64,000 nucleotides of DNA from Dysgonomonas sp. 520 (GTDB lineage: Bacteria; Bacteroidota; Bacteroidia; Bacteroidales; Dysgonomonadaceae): contig NZ_QVMP01000014.1 in assembly GCF_010501095.1 (NCBI RefSeq), forward strand, positions 21,961-85,960. Direction: 5' to 3'. Shown here piece after piece: positions 44,427 to 53,886 of this stretch (its first letter is position 1; each line of letters starts with the position of its first letter). The notes beneath the pieces were generated by a model, which made no database searches, was not told the origin of the DNA, and worked only from the letters and a program-made list of their open reading frames with translations. The position numbers and the translations under genes were made by a program.

Positions 44427-47114
44427 TTATTTCTGTTGCTTCATCCTCCAAAAGTTTAACCCTATGAAGACAAGCAATGACAGTACCAAAATTGCCGAAA
44501 TTACTGTTGTGATTGCATTTGCCGTATTAAACTCCTTCGGAATGAATTTAAATACAATCTCATGTTCACCTGCCGGAACTTTCATGGCTCTCAGAGTCCA
44601 GTCGGCACAGAAGTGAGGAACTTCTTTTCCGTCCACAAAGGCTTGCCATCCGTTAGCGAAGAATATTTCGGAGAAAACAGCCAATTGCTCGCTGTTGGTC
44701 TTCGATTTATATACCAGTTCGTTTGGCTTGTACGAAATCAGTTCTATGTTTCCGTCATTATTCAAAGACGGTTTAAATCCGCCCAATGCGGCCTCATACC
44801 GTTTATCAACAACCGCTGTTCTTCGAGGGTCTATTTGCCCCAAAGTGGCTATTTCCGCATCGGCGTTTTCAACAAACCGTAAGTCGTTTACAAACCACGC
44901 ATTGCCAAAAGCATGAATATTGACCAGAGGCGGCAACATCGGATGATGAATAATATACTTGGCGTTCAGCATATTCAACACAGGAATTGAACCAAAATGC
45001 TTGGCAACAACCGTATCTTGTATGAATTTGCCGATATGCAACTGCATATTGTATTGATATGCGTTCATCTCTTCCTGAGTTTTTATATCCTGCGGAGGAT
45101 TTGCTTCCATAAACTGTTTTGACAGTTCTTGGTTGTAATGGTTTATATAACCATAGGTAAGCTGCACTTCCTTGCCCAGATAGAAATCAATCAATTCCTG
45201 ATATCTCCTCAGTTTGGCAGCACTATACCCTCCAATGGATTTGTGGTAATAAGATGTGTTCGCCTCGTTGAAAGGGTCGGGAGAGCCTTGTGCTCCGGCC
45301 GACAGATTAAGCACCCTGTATGACGGGTGTTTATCTTCCAATATCATCTTATCTGCTTCACTCTGAGGAAACAGTTTGGCTGTTTGTCCTTTTCTTTGTT
45401 TGAACTTGCTGTCATCAAGGTATCGGCGATCTACATTCCAAAGGTCAACCAGTACGAGAACTGTTAAAATAGCGGGAAATATAAGGGCGGTCTTCTCATT
45501 CTGTTTCACTTTAAGGCCAATCCAAAGTATTGCACCCGTCAGAACTATAAAGATAAGTGAGCGTAAGGCATCGGCACTTAACAGCGACATCCTGTCGCTA
45601 GCCAAAGCACTTTGAAATGCTTCCCAATCGGCATCTTGTATGCCAATTGCATCTTTCATGCGCAGGTCGTTTATCGACTCGAACGAGAAGAAAGCATCCG
45701 GAACCAACCATGCAAGGAAACATATTGCGCCCAAAACGCCTGTTGTCCAATAGATTGCCTTGGTAAGTATCTTTTTGTCTATTTTTCCTGTGACTATATC
45801 ATTCAGAGCCCAAACAGCTATAAAAAGCATGGTAATGGATGGGATAACCAGAGCCATCGACACTGTTCGGAATTTGTTATACATGGGGATATTATAGAAA
45901 AACCAACTGTTGAAAGCCATAAAATTGTTTCCCCACGACAGGATGATGAAAAAGATTGTGGCTCCCAATATCAACCATTTTATTTTGTTTTTGATAACAA
46001 TCATCCCGATAATGAACAAGAAGCAAACCACTGCCCCGAAATAGACGGGACCTGAGGTAAATGGCTGATCGCCCCAATATTGAGTTCCTCTGCTCAACAT
46101 AAAGTTGGCTCGTGATTCGTCGATCTTCTGATTCTGAAACAGAGACATAACCTCTTTGAATGTTTCTGATTTTCTGTCGAAAGGCATAGAAATGCCTCCG
46201 TAAGCGTTAGGGATGAGCAGAGTCATTGTTTCGCCTTTCCCATAACTCCACCTGAAAGCGTATTCTATATCCAACCCTGTCGACGTCTTTTCAGATTCGG
46301 TAGGTGTAGAAAGTTCGGTTTGCCCACGGGTACTCTCTTCAGACATAGCGTAGTTTGAGTAAAGTGACCCCAGATTGCAGCAGATTGCCACAACAATTGC
46401 TATGATGGTAACACCTGCTAGTTTGAGCAGGTCTTTGTATCTTTTTGCTATAATTTCATTTACTATCTGCCATGCGTAGAGGAAAAAGCACAGAAGTCCT
46501 GTGTAATATGTTATTTGAATATGGTTGTTCCTTATCTGGAGAGCCAAGCCTATGGCGAAAAGCAATCCTCCCATGATATATTTTTTTCGGAAAAGTTCTA
46601 TTATTCCGGCAATAACGAGAGGCAGGTACACCAATGTCCATAGTTTGGTGATATGCCCGGCTTCTGTTATAATAATATTATAGGAGGTGAATCCATAGCC
46701 GATAGCGCCCAGCAAGGCAACCAAAGGACTGAATCCCATGATACAGAACATAATGTATGCCATCAACATAGCTCCGAATATGGGAGCGGCACTACCTCCG
46801 TCCATCAGCCTCAAGGGAGCTTCGAGGTATGAAATGAAATTGGGAGACGTGCCCCATATCCCGATATGGTAGGCGGGCATTCCTGAAAACATCGAGCCTG
46901 TCCATGCAGAAGATTCACCATCTTTTTCGTAGTAGTCTTCCAACTCGTGAGATGCAGCCATAAATTGAGTCACATCGCTCTGGAATAGGCTTTTACCCTG
47001 AAATGTGGGACTGAAATATACCATTGTGATAACAAGCAGGCAAGTTATCGCTATCAGGTGGTAAAATATCTTCTTAGTAAGCACACTTTTCTTATTTTCC
47101 TCTAATTTGTTCAT
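44427..47114 (-). CDS. YfhO family large membrane protein
   Basis: 895 residues with about a dozen membrane helices in the first 550 and a C-terminal soluble domain before a last helix (ITTVISAILVLSLLVFIGL). The N-terminal loops SPTFQGKSLFQSD, WTGSMFSGMPAYHIG and GFTSYNIIITEAGHITKLW fit the YfhO family (GT-C-like fold). Family members are linked to glycosylation of wall or surface glycans with lipid-linked sugars. Downstream of two GT4 genes and upstream of a GT2, it probably adds a sugar outside the inner membrane; this is inference. Confidence 0.88.
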   Translation of the reverse strand: MNKLEENKKSVLTKKIFYHLIAITCLLVITMVYFSPTFQGKSLFQSDVTQFMAASHELEDYYEKDGESSAWTGSMFSGMPAYHIGIWGTSPNFISYLEAPLRLMDGGSAAPIFGAMLMAYIMFCIMGFSPLVALLGAIGYGFTSYNIIITEAGHITKLWTLVYLPLVIAGIIELFRKKYIMGGLLFAIGLALQIRNNHIQITYYTGLLCFFLYAWQIVNEIIAKRYKDLLKLAGVTIIAIVVAICCNLGSLYSNYAMSEESTRGQTELSTPTESEKTSTGLDIEYAFRWSYGKGETMTLLIPNAYGGISMPFDRKSETFKEVMSLFQNQKIDESRANFMLSRGTQYWGDQPFTSGPVYFGAVVCFLFIIGMIVIKNKIKWLILGATIFFIILSWGNNFMAFNSWFFYNIPMYNKFRTVSMALVIPSITMLFIAVWALNDIVTGKIDKKILTKAIYWTTGVLGAICFLAWLVPDAFFSFESINDLRMKDAIGIQDADWEAFQSALASDRMSLLSADALRSLIFIVLTGAILWIGLKVKQNEKTALIFPAILTVLVLVDLWNVDRRYLDDSKFKQRKGQTAKLFPQSEADKMILEDKHPSYRVLNLSAGAQGSPDPFNEANTSYYHKSIGGYSAAKLRRYQELIDFYLGKEVQLTYGYINHYNQELSKQFMEANPPQDIKTQEEMNAYQYNMQLHIGKFIQDTVVAKHFGSIPVLNMLNAKYIIHHPMLPPLVNIHAFGNAWFVNDLRFVENADAEIATLGQIDPRRTAVVDKRYEAALGGFKPSLNNDGNIELISYKPNELVYKSKTNSEQLAVFSEIFFANGWQAFVDGKEVPHFCADWTLRAMKVPAGEHEIVFKFIPKEFNTANAITTVISAILVLSLLVFIGLNFWRMKQQK

Positions 47115-47182
47115 TATTCAGGTACGTTTTTATTTTTCAGGAACGACAAAATTAAATAAAATATTTTTAGTAAGGCTAATTT

Positions 47183-48259
47183 TCAGTTTTTCAGCAATCT
47201 GTTTATTATATCTTCCAGTTTATTAACAGCTTTATCCCACGAAAATTGTTGGATAAACTCGTTGCCTTTCCGGGCTATCCGCACCCGTTTTTCATCGTTG
47301 TTGAGGAGTTGGGAAACTTTCTCAACCAACTGACCGACATCTCCTACATTGTAAAGGAGCAGCGTTTCTCCATCGACGGAATACTCCGAATGTCCTTCTA
47401 TGCCAGTAACAACACAGGCACAGCCGCAAGCCATAGCCTCCATAGGTGTCAGAGACATACCCTCTGTCAGAGAGTTGGATACGAAAACTGCGTTCCGATT
47501 ATAGATTTTGTATAAATCTTCGGGTTTTTGGTGATAGGTTATCCATTCGGGCAGATTTTTAGGCCTGCGGCACACACCGAAAACTTCGGCTTGCATCTTG
47601 GGATATTTTTCTTTCAGCACTTTCAACGCCTCTATGCCATAAGCTGAACCTTTAATTTGTTGATCGGAATAAATCATACAAACCGATTGAGGATTACGCT
47701 CTTCAATAGCGTTTGTTATGTGAAAAACATCTGTGTCAATGGAGTTTGTTATCAATATGGACGGTTTTTCAGAATGTTTATCTACAATCTCTTTCAGATA
47801 AGATGCAACAACAATATTCGTGGCATCTTTCATGTTATAAGATTTGTAGAGTAACTCTTTATTTCCCTCCCAGTCTTCAAAACCCTGTATCAGGTTGATT
47901 TTTTCACCTTTTTGGCTGCTGAGTTTTCCCATTTCCAGAGCAGCCGACCACCATGTTGCGATAATGATTTCCGCATCCTTAATTTCTTTGTCTGTGATTG
48001 TGTTTATGTAGGATGCCTCAATGTCCCGATCGAGGGAAAACCAACCGATTCTTCGGGCAGGTTCTATTTTTGAGTACAAAAAACGAAGGAAAAAGGGCAG
48101 GCGATAAGAAATATAAGGAATTTTGAGAGGGCAGTAGATATGCACCCGATAACCTCTCCGTGATAATCTGTTGGCATATTGAAGCATAACCGACATACCT
48201 CCTGACGGGTTATTCGGCTTAAATGGTAAAATGATATTTATCCTAACATTCTTTTTCAA
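47183..48259 (-). CDS. Family 4 glycosyltransferase, tandem copy 2
   Basis: 358 residues if translation begins at TTG 48259, nine bases after the upstream stop. This start gives LKKNVRINIILPFKPNNPSG, which lines up with the start of the neighbouring copy and gives the same length. An ATG at 48319 would overlap the upstream gene by 52 bp. The GT-B fold shows SGGMSVMLQYANRLSRRGY at the N-terminus, then INLIQGFEDWEGN and the nucleotide-sugar motif GMSLTPMEAMACGCACVVT. It and the upstream copy are tandem duplicates. The acceptor is unknown. Confidence 0.88.
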   Translation of the reverse strand: MKKNVRINIILPFKPNNPSGGMSVMLQYANRLSRRGYRVHIYCPLKIPYISYRLPFFLRFLYSKIEPARRIGWFSLDRDIEASYINTITDKEIKDAEIIIATWWSAALEMGKLSSQKGEKINLIQGFEDWEGNKELLYKSYNMKDATNIVVASYLKEIVDKHSEKPSILITNSIDTDVFHITNAIEERNPQSVCMIYSDQQIKGSAYGIEALKVLKEKYPKMQAEVFGVCRRPKNLPEWITYHQKPEDLYKIYNRNAVFVSNSLTEGMSLTPMEAMACGCACVVTGIEGHSEYSVDGETLLLYNVGDVGQLVEKVSQLLNNDEKRVRIARKGNEFIQQFSWDKAVNKLEDIINRLLKN

Positions 48260-48267
48260 TTCTGCTT

Positions 48268-49344
48268 TTATATAAGACTTTTGATTACCGCTTCCATCTT
48301 GTTTATAGCCACCTCCCACGAATATTTTTTCACATATTCGTTGCCTCTTTTTGCAAAAGATATACGCCTTTCGTTATCCTTTATGAGGTAAAGGATTTTT
48401 TCTGCCATTTGTTCACTATCCCGTGGCTCAACCAGCAGTGAGGTATCGTTGTCGAACGCAAATTCCCTGTGTCCGGGAATATCCGTGCAAATCAAGGCAC
48501 AACCACAAGCCATAGCCTCTACCGACACCAAGCCGAAACCTTCGGTAAAGCTGTTGGAGATGAAGATTGCATTGTTGTTGTAAACGGCAGCCAGATCTTG
48601 AGGTGTACGGTGATATGCCACCCAATCGGGCAGGCTTTCGGGACGGGGAAAGATGCTGAATATATCTACCGCAAGTTGGGGATAGACAGCCTTTACTTTC
48701 ATCAAGGCCTCTATGCCGAAATCGCTGCCTTTGATGTCCAATGTGGAATAGTTCATGCAAACAGAATATGGATTCCTTTCCTCAACGGGCACGGTTACTC
48801 TGAATACATCCGTATCTATTGCGTTTTCTATGATGATAGATTCTTTAACCGAATATTTATCTACAATTTCTTTCAGAAATGAAGCAATAACTATATTCGT
48901 CACATCTTTCATGCGATAAGAATTGAGCAACAAGTCTTCGTGTCCGTTCCAGTTTTCGAAACCTTGTATCAGGTTGATTTTTTTACCTTTCGACGGACTG
49001 AGCATTCCCATATCCGAAGCCGTAGACCACCAGGTGGCTATCACAACATCGGCGTCCCTGACGGATTTATCCGATATGGAATTGATCTGCGACATCGCAA
49101 TACGTGGGTCGAACTTAAACCACCGGAAAGTTCTGAATCCTTCTATCTTAGACAACATCCAACGGATGGGAAAAGGAAAACGATAAGGGATAAAACGTGT
49201 TTTGAGAGGATAATATAAGTGTATGTCATATCCTTTCCGGGCAAGGCGGTTGGCATATTCATACATCATTCTTATCCCCCCCGTAGGACGTTTTGCCCGG
49301 TAGGGTAAAAGAAAATTGATCTTTATCCTATTGTTATCTTTCAT
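48268..49344 (-). CDS. Family 4 glycosyltransferase, tandem copy 1
   Basis: 358 residues, starting at the base after the metG stop. TGGIRMMYEYANRLARKGYD opens the N-terminal Rossmann domain, INLIQGFENWNGHE follows, and GFGLVSVEAMACGCALICT holds the C-terminal GT4 motif with its glutamate (EAMA). It matches the following gene throughout; both keep this motif, so both should be active. Zero spacing to metG implies coupled expression. Confidence 0.9.
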   Translation of the reverse strand: MKDNNRIKINFLLPYRAKRPTGGIRMMYEYANRLARKGYDIHLYYPLKTRFIPYRFPFPIRWMLSKIEGFRTFRWFKFDPRIAMSQINSISDKSVRDADVVIATWWSTASDMGMLSPSKGKKINLIQGFENWNGHEDLLLNSYRMKDVTNIVIASFLKEIVDKYSVKESIIIENAIDTDVFRVTVPVEERNPYSVCMNYSTLDIKGSDFGIEALMKVKAVYPQLAVDIFSIFPRPESLPDWVAYHRTPQDLAAVYNNNAIFISNSFTEGFGLVSVEAMACGCALICTDIPGHREFAFDNDTSLLVEPRDSEQMAEKILYLIKDNERRISFAKRGNEYVKKYSWEVAINKMEAVIKSLI

Positions 49345-51384
49345 TTATACAACTTGGCTTCCCGGTTCGACGGGAGCAGATGGCTGAATTACGGATAAAC
49401 TTCCGTCTGCGTTTTCGGCAGATAGTATCATTCCTTCCGACATCACTCCACGCAATTTGCGAGGCTCCAGATTAGCGATAAAACAAACCTGTTTGCCTAC
49501 CAAGTCTTCTGGTTTGTACCATTGCGCTATACCCGAAATGATGGTACGCTTTTTCATTCCGTCGTCTATCAGGAATTGCAGCAGCTTGTCGGCTTTAGGT
49601 ACTTTTATACATTCCAAAACTGTTCCTACACGAATATCTACTTTCGTAAAATCGTCGAAATTTATATTCTCTTTCTGAGGTTTGGCTTTACTTTCTTTCA
49701 GTTCATTCGCCTTTTTCGTGTCCAGAAGTTTTTGTATCTGTTTCTGTATTGTTTCATCTTCAATCTTGGCAAATAATAAACTTGCTTCGTTCAATTGATG
49801 ACCAACAGGCAAAAGATCGGTATTGCCCAACTGCTCCCAGTTCAGATTTTCGGTGTTGATAAACTGCCTGATCTTTTCTGTGCTGAAAGGCAGGAACGGT
49901 TCGAATGCAATAGCCAGATTTGCCGTAATTTGCAGCGCTATGTTCAGTATGGTTTCCGTTCTTTCCCTGTCGGTTTTTATAACCTTCCAAGGTTCGGTGT
50001 CAGCCAGATATTTGTTTCCTATCCGTGCTAGGTTCATCGCCTCTTTCAGTGCATCACGGAAACGGAATGTTTCAAGATAATTTTCCAGAGTTTGTTTCAC
50101 CGACGAAAATTCGTCTAAGGTTTGTTTGTCGTAATCGGTTAGTTCGTGCAAAGCCGGAACTTTATTGTCAAAGTAGTTCTTTGTCAACACCAATGCCCTG
50201 TTGATGAAGTTTCCGAGTATAGCTACCAATTCATTATTGTTGCGAGCCTGAAAATCCTTCCATGTAAAGTCATTGTCTTTCGTTTCGGGAGCGTTGGCTG
50301 TCAGCACATAACGCAACACATCTTGTTGTCCCGGAAAATCTTCAAGGTATTCGTGCAACCATACAGCCCAATTGCGCGATGTGGAAATCTTATCACCCTC
50401 CAGATTCAGGAACTCATTTGCAGGAACATTCTCCGGAAGAATATAAGACCCGTCGGCTTTCAGCATGGCAGGGAAAACGATACAATGGAAGACAATATTA
50501 TCTTTCCCTATGAAGTGAAGCAGTTTTGTATCTTCCGATTTCCACCATTTTTCCCAATCGTCGGGCAGAAGTTCTTTCGTGTTGGATATGTAGCCGATGG
50601 GGGCATCGAACCAAACATACAGGACTTTACCCTCCGCACCTTGCAAAGGAATGGGTACACCCCAATCCAAGTCGCGGCTTACGGCACGAGGCTGCAAACC
50701 CATATCGAGCCACGATTTGCACTGACCGTAGACATTATTTTTCCATTCTTTGTGATCTTCCAGAATCCATTGTCTCAACCAAGCCTCATGTTTATCAAGC
50801 GGCAAATACCAGTGCTTTGTCTCTTTCAGTATCGGAGCCTTTCCCGATAGGGTAGATTTCGGATTTATGAGATCGGTGGGACTTAATGACGTGCCGCAAA
50901 CCTCGCATTGGTCGCCATAGGCATTTGGGTTTCCACAATGCGGGCACTCTCCCATGATATAACGGTCGGCCAAAAACATATTGGCTTCTTCGTCGTAATA
51001 TTGCTCGCTTGTTTGTTCGATGAATTCACCTTTCTCATACAGTTTCAGGAAGAAGTCGGATGCGGTTTGCTTGTGTATCTCCGAACTGGTACGTGAATAT
51101 ATATCGAAAGCGATGCCGAATTTTTCAAACGACTCTTTTATCAGGAAGTGAAATTTGTCTACAACATCCTGAGGTGTGACACCTTCTTTCTTTGCCCTGA
51201 TTGTGATTGGAACACCGTGTTCGTCGGAGCCGCCAATGAAAAGAACATCTTTGCCTTTCAGGCGCAGGTATCTGACATAAATATCTGCCGGAACATATAC
51301 TCCGGCTAAGTGCCCGATATGAACAGGCCCGTTGGCATAGGGCAGGGCAGAGGTGACTAGTGTGCGTTTGAATTCTTTATTCAT
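49345..51384 (-). CDS. metG: Methionyl-tRNA synthetase
   Basis: 679 residues, including a C-terminal tRNA-binding (Arc1p/EMAP-like) domain ([20 protein letters not shown]). The HIGH motif is in [10 protein letters not shown], the zinc cysteines in [18 protein letters not shown], and the KMSKS-equivalent is DKISTSRNW. Full length and all signatures indicate a working enzyme. It heads a minus-strand run including two glycosyltransferases. CAAATTTA at 51421-51428 (TAAATTTG on the minus strand) is a candidate -7 element. Confidence 0.97.
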   Translation of the reverse strand: MNKEFKRTLVTSALPYANGPVHIGHLAGVYVPADIYVRYLRLKGKDVLFIGGSDEHGVPITIRAKKEGVTPQDVVDKFHFLIKESFEKFGIAFDIYSRTSSEIHKQTASDFFLKLYEKGEFIEQTSEQYYDEEANMFLADRYIMGECPHCGNPNAYGDQCEVCGTSLSPTDLINPKSTLSGKAPILKETKHWYLPLDKHEAWLRQWILEDHKEWKNNVYGQCKSWLDMGLQPRAVSRDLDWGVPIPLQGAEGKVLYVWFDAPIGYISNTKELLPDDWEKWWKSEDTKLLHFIGKDNIVFHCIVFPAMLKADGSYILPENVPANEFLNLEGDKISTSRNWAVWLHEYLEDFPGQQDVLRYVLTANAPETKDNDFTWKDFQARNNNELVAILGNFINRALVLTKNYFDNKVPALHELTDYDKQTLDEFSSVKQTLENYLETFRFRDALKEAMNLARIGNKYLADTEPWKVIKTDRERTETILNIALQITANLAIAFEPFLPFSTEKIRQFINTENLNWEQLGNTDLLPVGHQLNEASLLFAKIEDETIQKQIQKLLDTKKANELKESKAKPQKENINFDDFTKVDIRVGTVLECIKVPKADKLLQFLIDDGMKKRTIISGIAQWYKPEDLVGKQVCFIANLEPRKLRGVMSEGMILSAENADGSLSVIQPSAPVEPGSQVV

Positions 51385-51542
51385 CTAAATTTGTTCTGCT
51401 AAATTTTTGTTTTTAAGGTACAAATTTAAGTGAAAATCTTTACTTTACTAGGACAAACACTCCAAAATTTGTTTTGAGCGTTTCAGGTGTTTGTAGGGGT
51501 GAACTGAAAACCGGTAGAACCAATGACAGATTATCGACAGAC

Positions 51543-51568
51543 CGGAGACCTGCCTATACAAGTCTCCG
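51543..51568. other. Perfect 7-bp hairpin in the metG / pectinesterase gap
   Basis: CGGAGAC (51543-51549) and GTCTCCG (51562-51568) flank a 12-base loop. No T-run follows on either strand, so a terminator is unlikely. The rest of 51385-51639 has no gene. Confidence 0.4.
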
Positions 51569-51639
51569 AGAGTGTATAAAATGAGAGAATGATTTAATCT
51601 TCGATTTATAACTATGTATAAAACAGTTGAATATGTAAC

Positions 51640-52623
51640 TTAATCGGGTTTGCTGTAACTTACAGTTAGAGGATTCCACCCGTCGCAGCCTTTAAGAACA
51701 TTCTCGATTGTGTATTTTTCGGCTTCTTTCTTTGATAATACCTTCGACCATTTCACACGTTGAGAAACATTGGCTCCTGCACCCTTATTGTTATATTCCA
51801 TGTAACGTGCCGTTTTTTCGTTATCCTCTTTTCCCCAATTGTGCCAGCCTTCGGGTTTTATTCCTTCCGGCATTTCCGTATTCATAAACAGGGTCATTGC
51901 ATAAGCCCTCCACGGACGGCCAAGATACATTGCATTGGTTTTATCGGCTAAAACAATCTTGCAATTATTGAAAATATAGCCAAACTCTACATTCTGAGGC
52001 GTACTTGCCGCTGTGATGTATGAATTTTTTTTACAATAAAGTTCGCACCGCTCAAACCAGCAGGTTGACGGACCAAATATATAATCCGTTGTTCCTTCTA
52101 TATAGCAATCTTCAAAATACTGGCGGGAAGATTCTTTTCCTGCATAAATCGTATCCTGATTTCCCAGAAAACGGCATTTTTTGAATATAATCCTGTCTCC
52201 CTCCACATGCAGTGCTACTGCCTGTCCCAAAGGTTGAGAGCCATTTTCTATTGTCAGGTTTTCTATACAAATATCATTCCCCCTGACGAGAAAAGAATAG
52301 GTGCGGAAAGTTCCCATCTTATTAATGTTTGCATGGTCGTCATAGGTTATTATCGTTTTTTCAACACTTTCGCCTATCAACCTCAATCCGCAAACGTAAG
52401 TAGGGATCACAATTTTTTCTTTGTAAACACCATTTCTTATATATATTGTGACAGGTCCTGCAGGATCAAATGCCCTTACCGCCTCTATGGCTTCCTGCAA
52501 ATTGCGATAATCGCCTCGTCCATTCCTATCCACAACAATATTTGCGTTATATGGGTTCTGTCCATAAACACCTCCAACAGAAGCTAATATAAATACAAAA
52601 AAGAGTTTTATTATTCTATTCAT
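51640..52623 (-). CDS. Secreted pectinesterase, CE8
   Basis: About 327 residues from ATG at 52623, giving the signal peptide MNRIIKLFFVFILASVGGVY; a frame to 52647 would overlap the DUF554 gene. CE8 enzymes demethylate homogalacturonan. The right-handed beta-helix carries the family blocks GQAVALHVEGD, CRFLGNQDTIYAG, YIEGTTDYIFGPS (catalytic aspartates) and YLGRPWRAYA (arginine). All are intact. It lies 14 bp after DUF554 and about 45 kb from the GH105 gene, so the pectin functions in this window are split. Confidence 0.94.
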   Translation of the reverse strand: MNRIIKLFFVFILASVGGVYGQNPYNANIVVDRNGRGDYRNLQEAIEAVRAFDPAGPVTIYIRNGVYKEKIVIPTYVCGLRLIGESVEKTIITYDDHANINKMGTFRTYSFLVRGNDICIENLTIENGSQPLGQAVALHVEGDRIIFKKCRFLGNQDTIYAGKESSRQYFEDCYIEGTTDYIFGPSTCWFERCELYCKKNSYITAASTPQNVEFGYIFNNCKIVLADKTNAMYLGRPWRAYAMTLFMNTEMPEGIKPEGWHNWGKEDNEKTARYMEYNNKGAGANVSQRVKWSKVLSKKEAEKYTIENVLKGCDGWNPLTVSYSKPD

Positions 52624-52637
52624 AATCAACGTTTTTT

Positions 52638-53336
52638 TCAAGTCCACAAATAAGAAAGAAATACAACAATAACCACGGACGGAAGCATATTGATGACTTT
52701 TATTTCTTTTATTTTCAAGATACTAATTCCTAAACCGATTAATAAGATTCCTCCCACCGACGTCATATCCGCAATCATGGCATCACTCATATAACGCATA
52801 ATGAAAGCGGCAAAGAGAGTAAGGCCTCCCTGATAGATGAGTACCGGTATGGAAGAAAATATAATACAGATTCCAAAAGATGAGGCCAAAGCAATGGCAG
52901 ACATCAGGTCTATTACTGACTTGGTGTATAGCAAATTCGGAGGATTTCCCATGCCATCTTCAATTGCTCCCAGAATGGACATCGAACCTATGCAAAAGAG
53001 TATAGATGCTGTGACGAAACCTTCCGTAAAGGTATTATCGGTAGTTGTACCCGGCGAAGTTTTGCCAAATTTTTTATTGCTCAGATAGTCTGAAAATTTC
53101 CTCAGATATTTATCAATATCTATTGCTTGCCCGATGATAGCGCCCAAAACAACCGAAACAACTATCAGAATCATATTCGATGTTTTAATTGCCATCGAGA
53201 TACCTATGGTTAGGGTTATTAAACCCAAACCTTGAAATACAATGTCAACTATTTTCTTGGGTAGTTTGGAGTGTATCACCATTCCAACGCATCCTCCTGC
53301 CACTATTGCTCCTGCATTGACTAATGTCCCTATCAT
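52638..53336 (-). CDS. DUF554 family membrane protein
   Basis: 232 residues with six to seven hydrophobic segments. MIGTLVNAGAIVAGGCVGM, FQGLGLITLTIGISMAIKT, VLGAIIGQAIDID and IADMTSVGGILLIGLGI are the DUF554/YdfK family signatures. It is a probable inner-membrane protein of unknown function. It lies between the DUF1573 gene (44 bp upstream) and the pectinesterase. Confidence 0.9.
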   Translation of the reverse strand: MIGTLVNAGAIVAGGCVGMVIHSKLPKKIVDIVFQGLGLITLTIGISMAIKTSNMILIVVSVVLGAIIGQAIDIDKYLRKFSDYLSNKKFGKTSPGTTTDNTFTEGFVTASILFCIGSMSILGAIEDGMGNPPNLLYTKSVIDLMSAIALASSFGICIIFSSIPVLIYQGGLTLFAAFIMRYMSDAMIADMTSVGGILLIGLGISILKIKEIKVINMLPSVVIVVFLSYLWT

Positions 53337-53380
53337 ATACTGAAATAAATTGTGGCATAAAAGTACGATAAAACTACAAT

Positions 53381-53878
53381 TTATTCGTCAATATAATACC
53401 TCAAATTGTTTTCATCGCCATCTACGAGAGATTCTTCTTCGCTTTTTTCTTTATACAATTCTTCATAATCTCTCGTATACAAAGCGTTCGGAACAACATG
53501 CAGATCGAATGTCACCTCCATGCTCGGACCCGATTCCAGATTGGCGTAGACTGTAACATAATGCTTCACATAACCGATGTTTTTATCGCTTTCGTATTGC
53601 AGTTTTATGAAACCCTTTCCCCCCGCAGGCAATACTTTCAGCGATGACTCGTCTACCAGAACACATCCGCACGATGTGTGAATGTCTGTTATGAATAGCG
53701 GATGCTCGCCCGTATTTTCTATAACATATTGTATATCCAGTGCTTGACCTCGCAAAATGGGGTAATAGTGTCGATCGGGGTCGGTAATGGACATGGTTGT
53801 TTTTTTATCTTTAATTCCGCAGGAGGAAGTAAAGAGGAGTGTTAGAATAATAAATTTTGAAAAATGTCTCGTTTTCAT
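53381..53878 (-). CDS. DUF1573 lipoprotein
   Basis: About 165 residues from ATG at 53878 (an upstream ATG at 53911 overlaps the previous gene). IILTLLFTSSC is a lipobox, so it is probably an outer-membrane or periplasmic lipoprotein. The single Ig-like DUF1573 domain is seen in ALDIQYVIENTGEHPLFITD, IHTSCGCVLVDES and GGKGFIKLQYES. DUF1573 proteins are common in Bacteroidota and of unknown role. It is last in the operon starting at 61434, 8 bp after the DUF4838 gene. Confidence 0.88.
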   Translation of the reverse strand: MKTRHFSKFIILTLLFTSSCGIKDKKTTMSITDPDRHYYPILRGQALDIQYVIENTGEHPLFITDIHTSCGCVLVDESSLKVLPAGGKGFIKLQYESDKNIGYVKHYVTVYANLESGPSMEVTFDLHVVPNALYTRDYEELYKEKSEEESLVDGDENNLRYYIDE

Positions 53879-53886
53879 TTGTGTTG

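Noticed and set aside
51543..51568. Hairpin considered as terminator of the pectinesterase or metG region
   Set aside because: It lies upstream of metG and beyond the pectinesterase stop, with no T-run on either strand.
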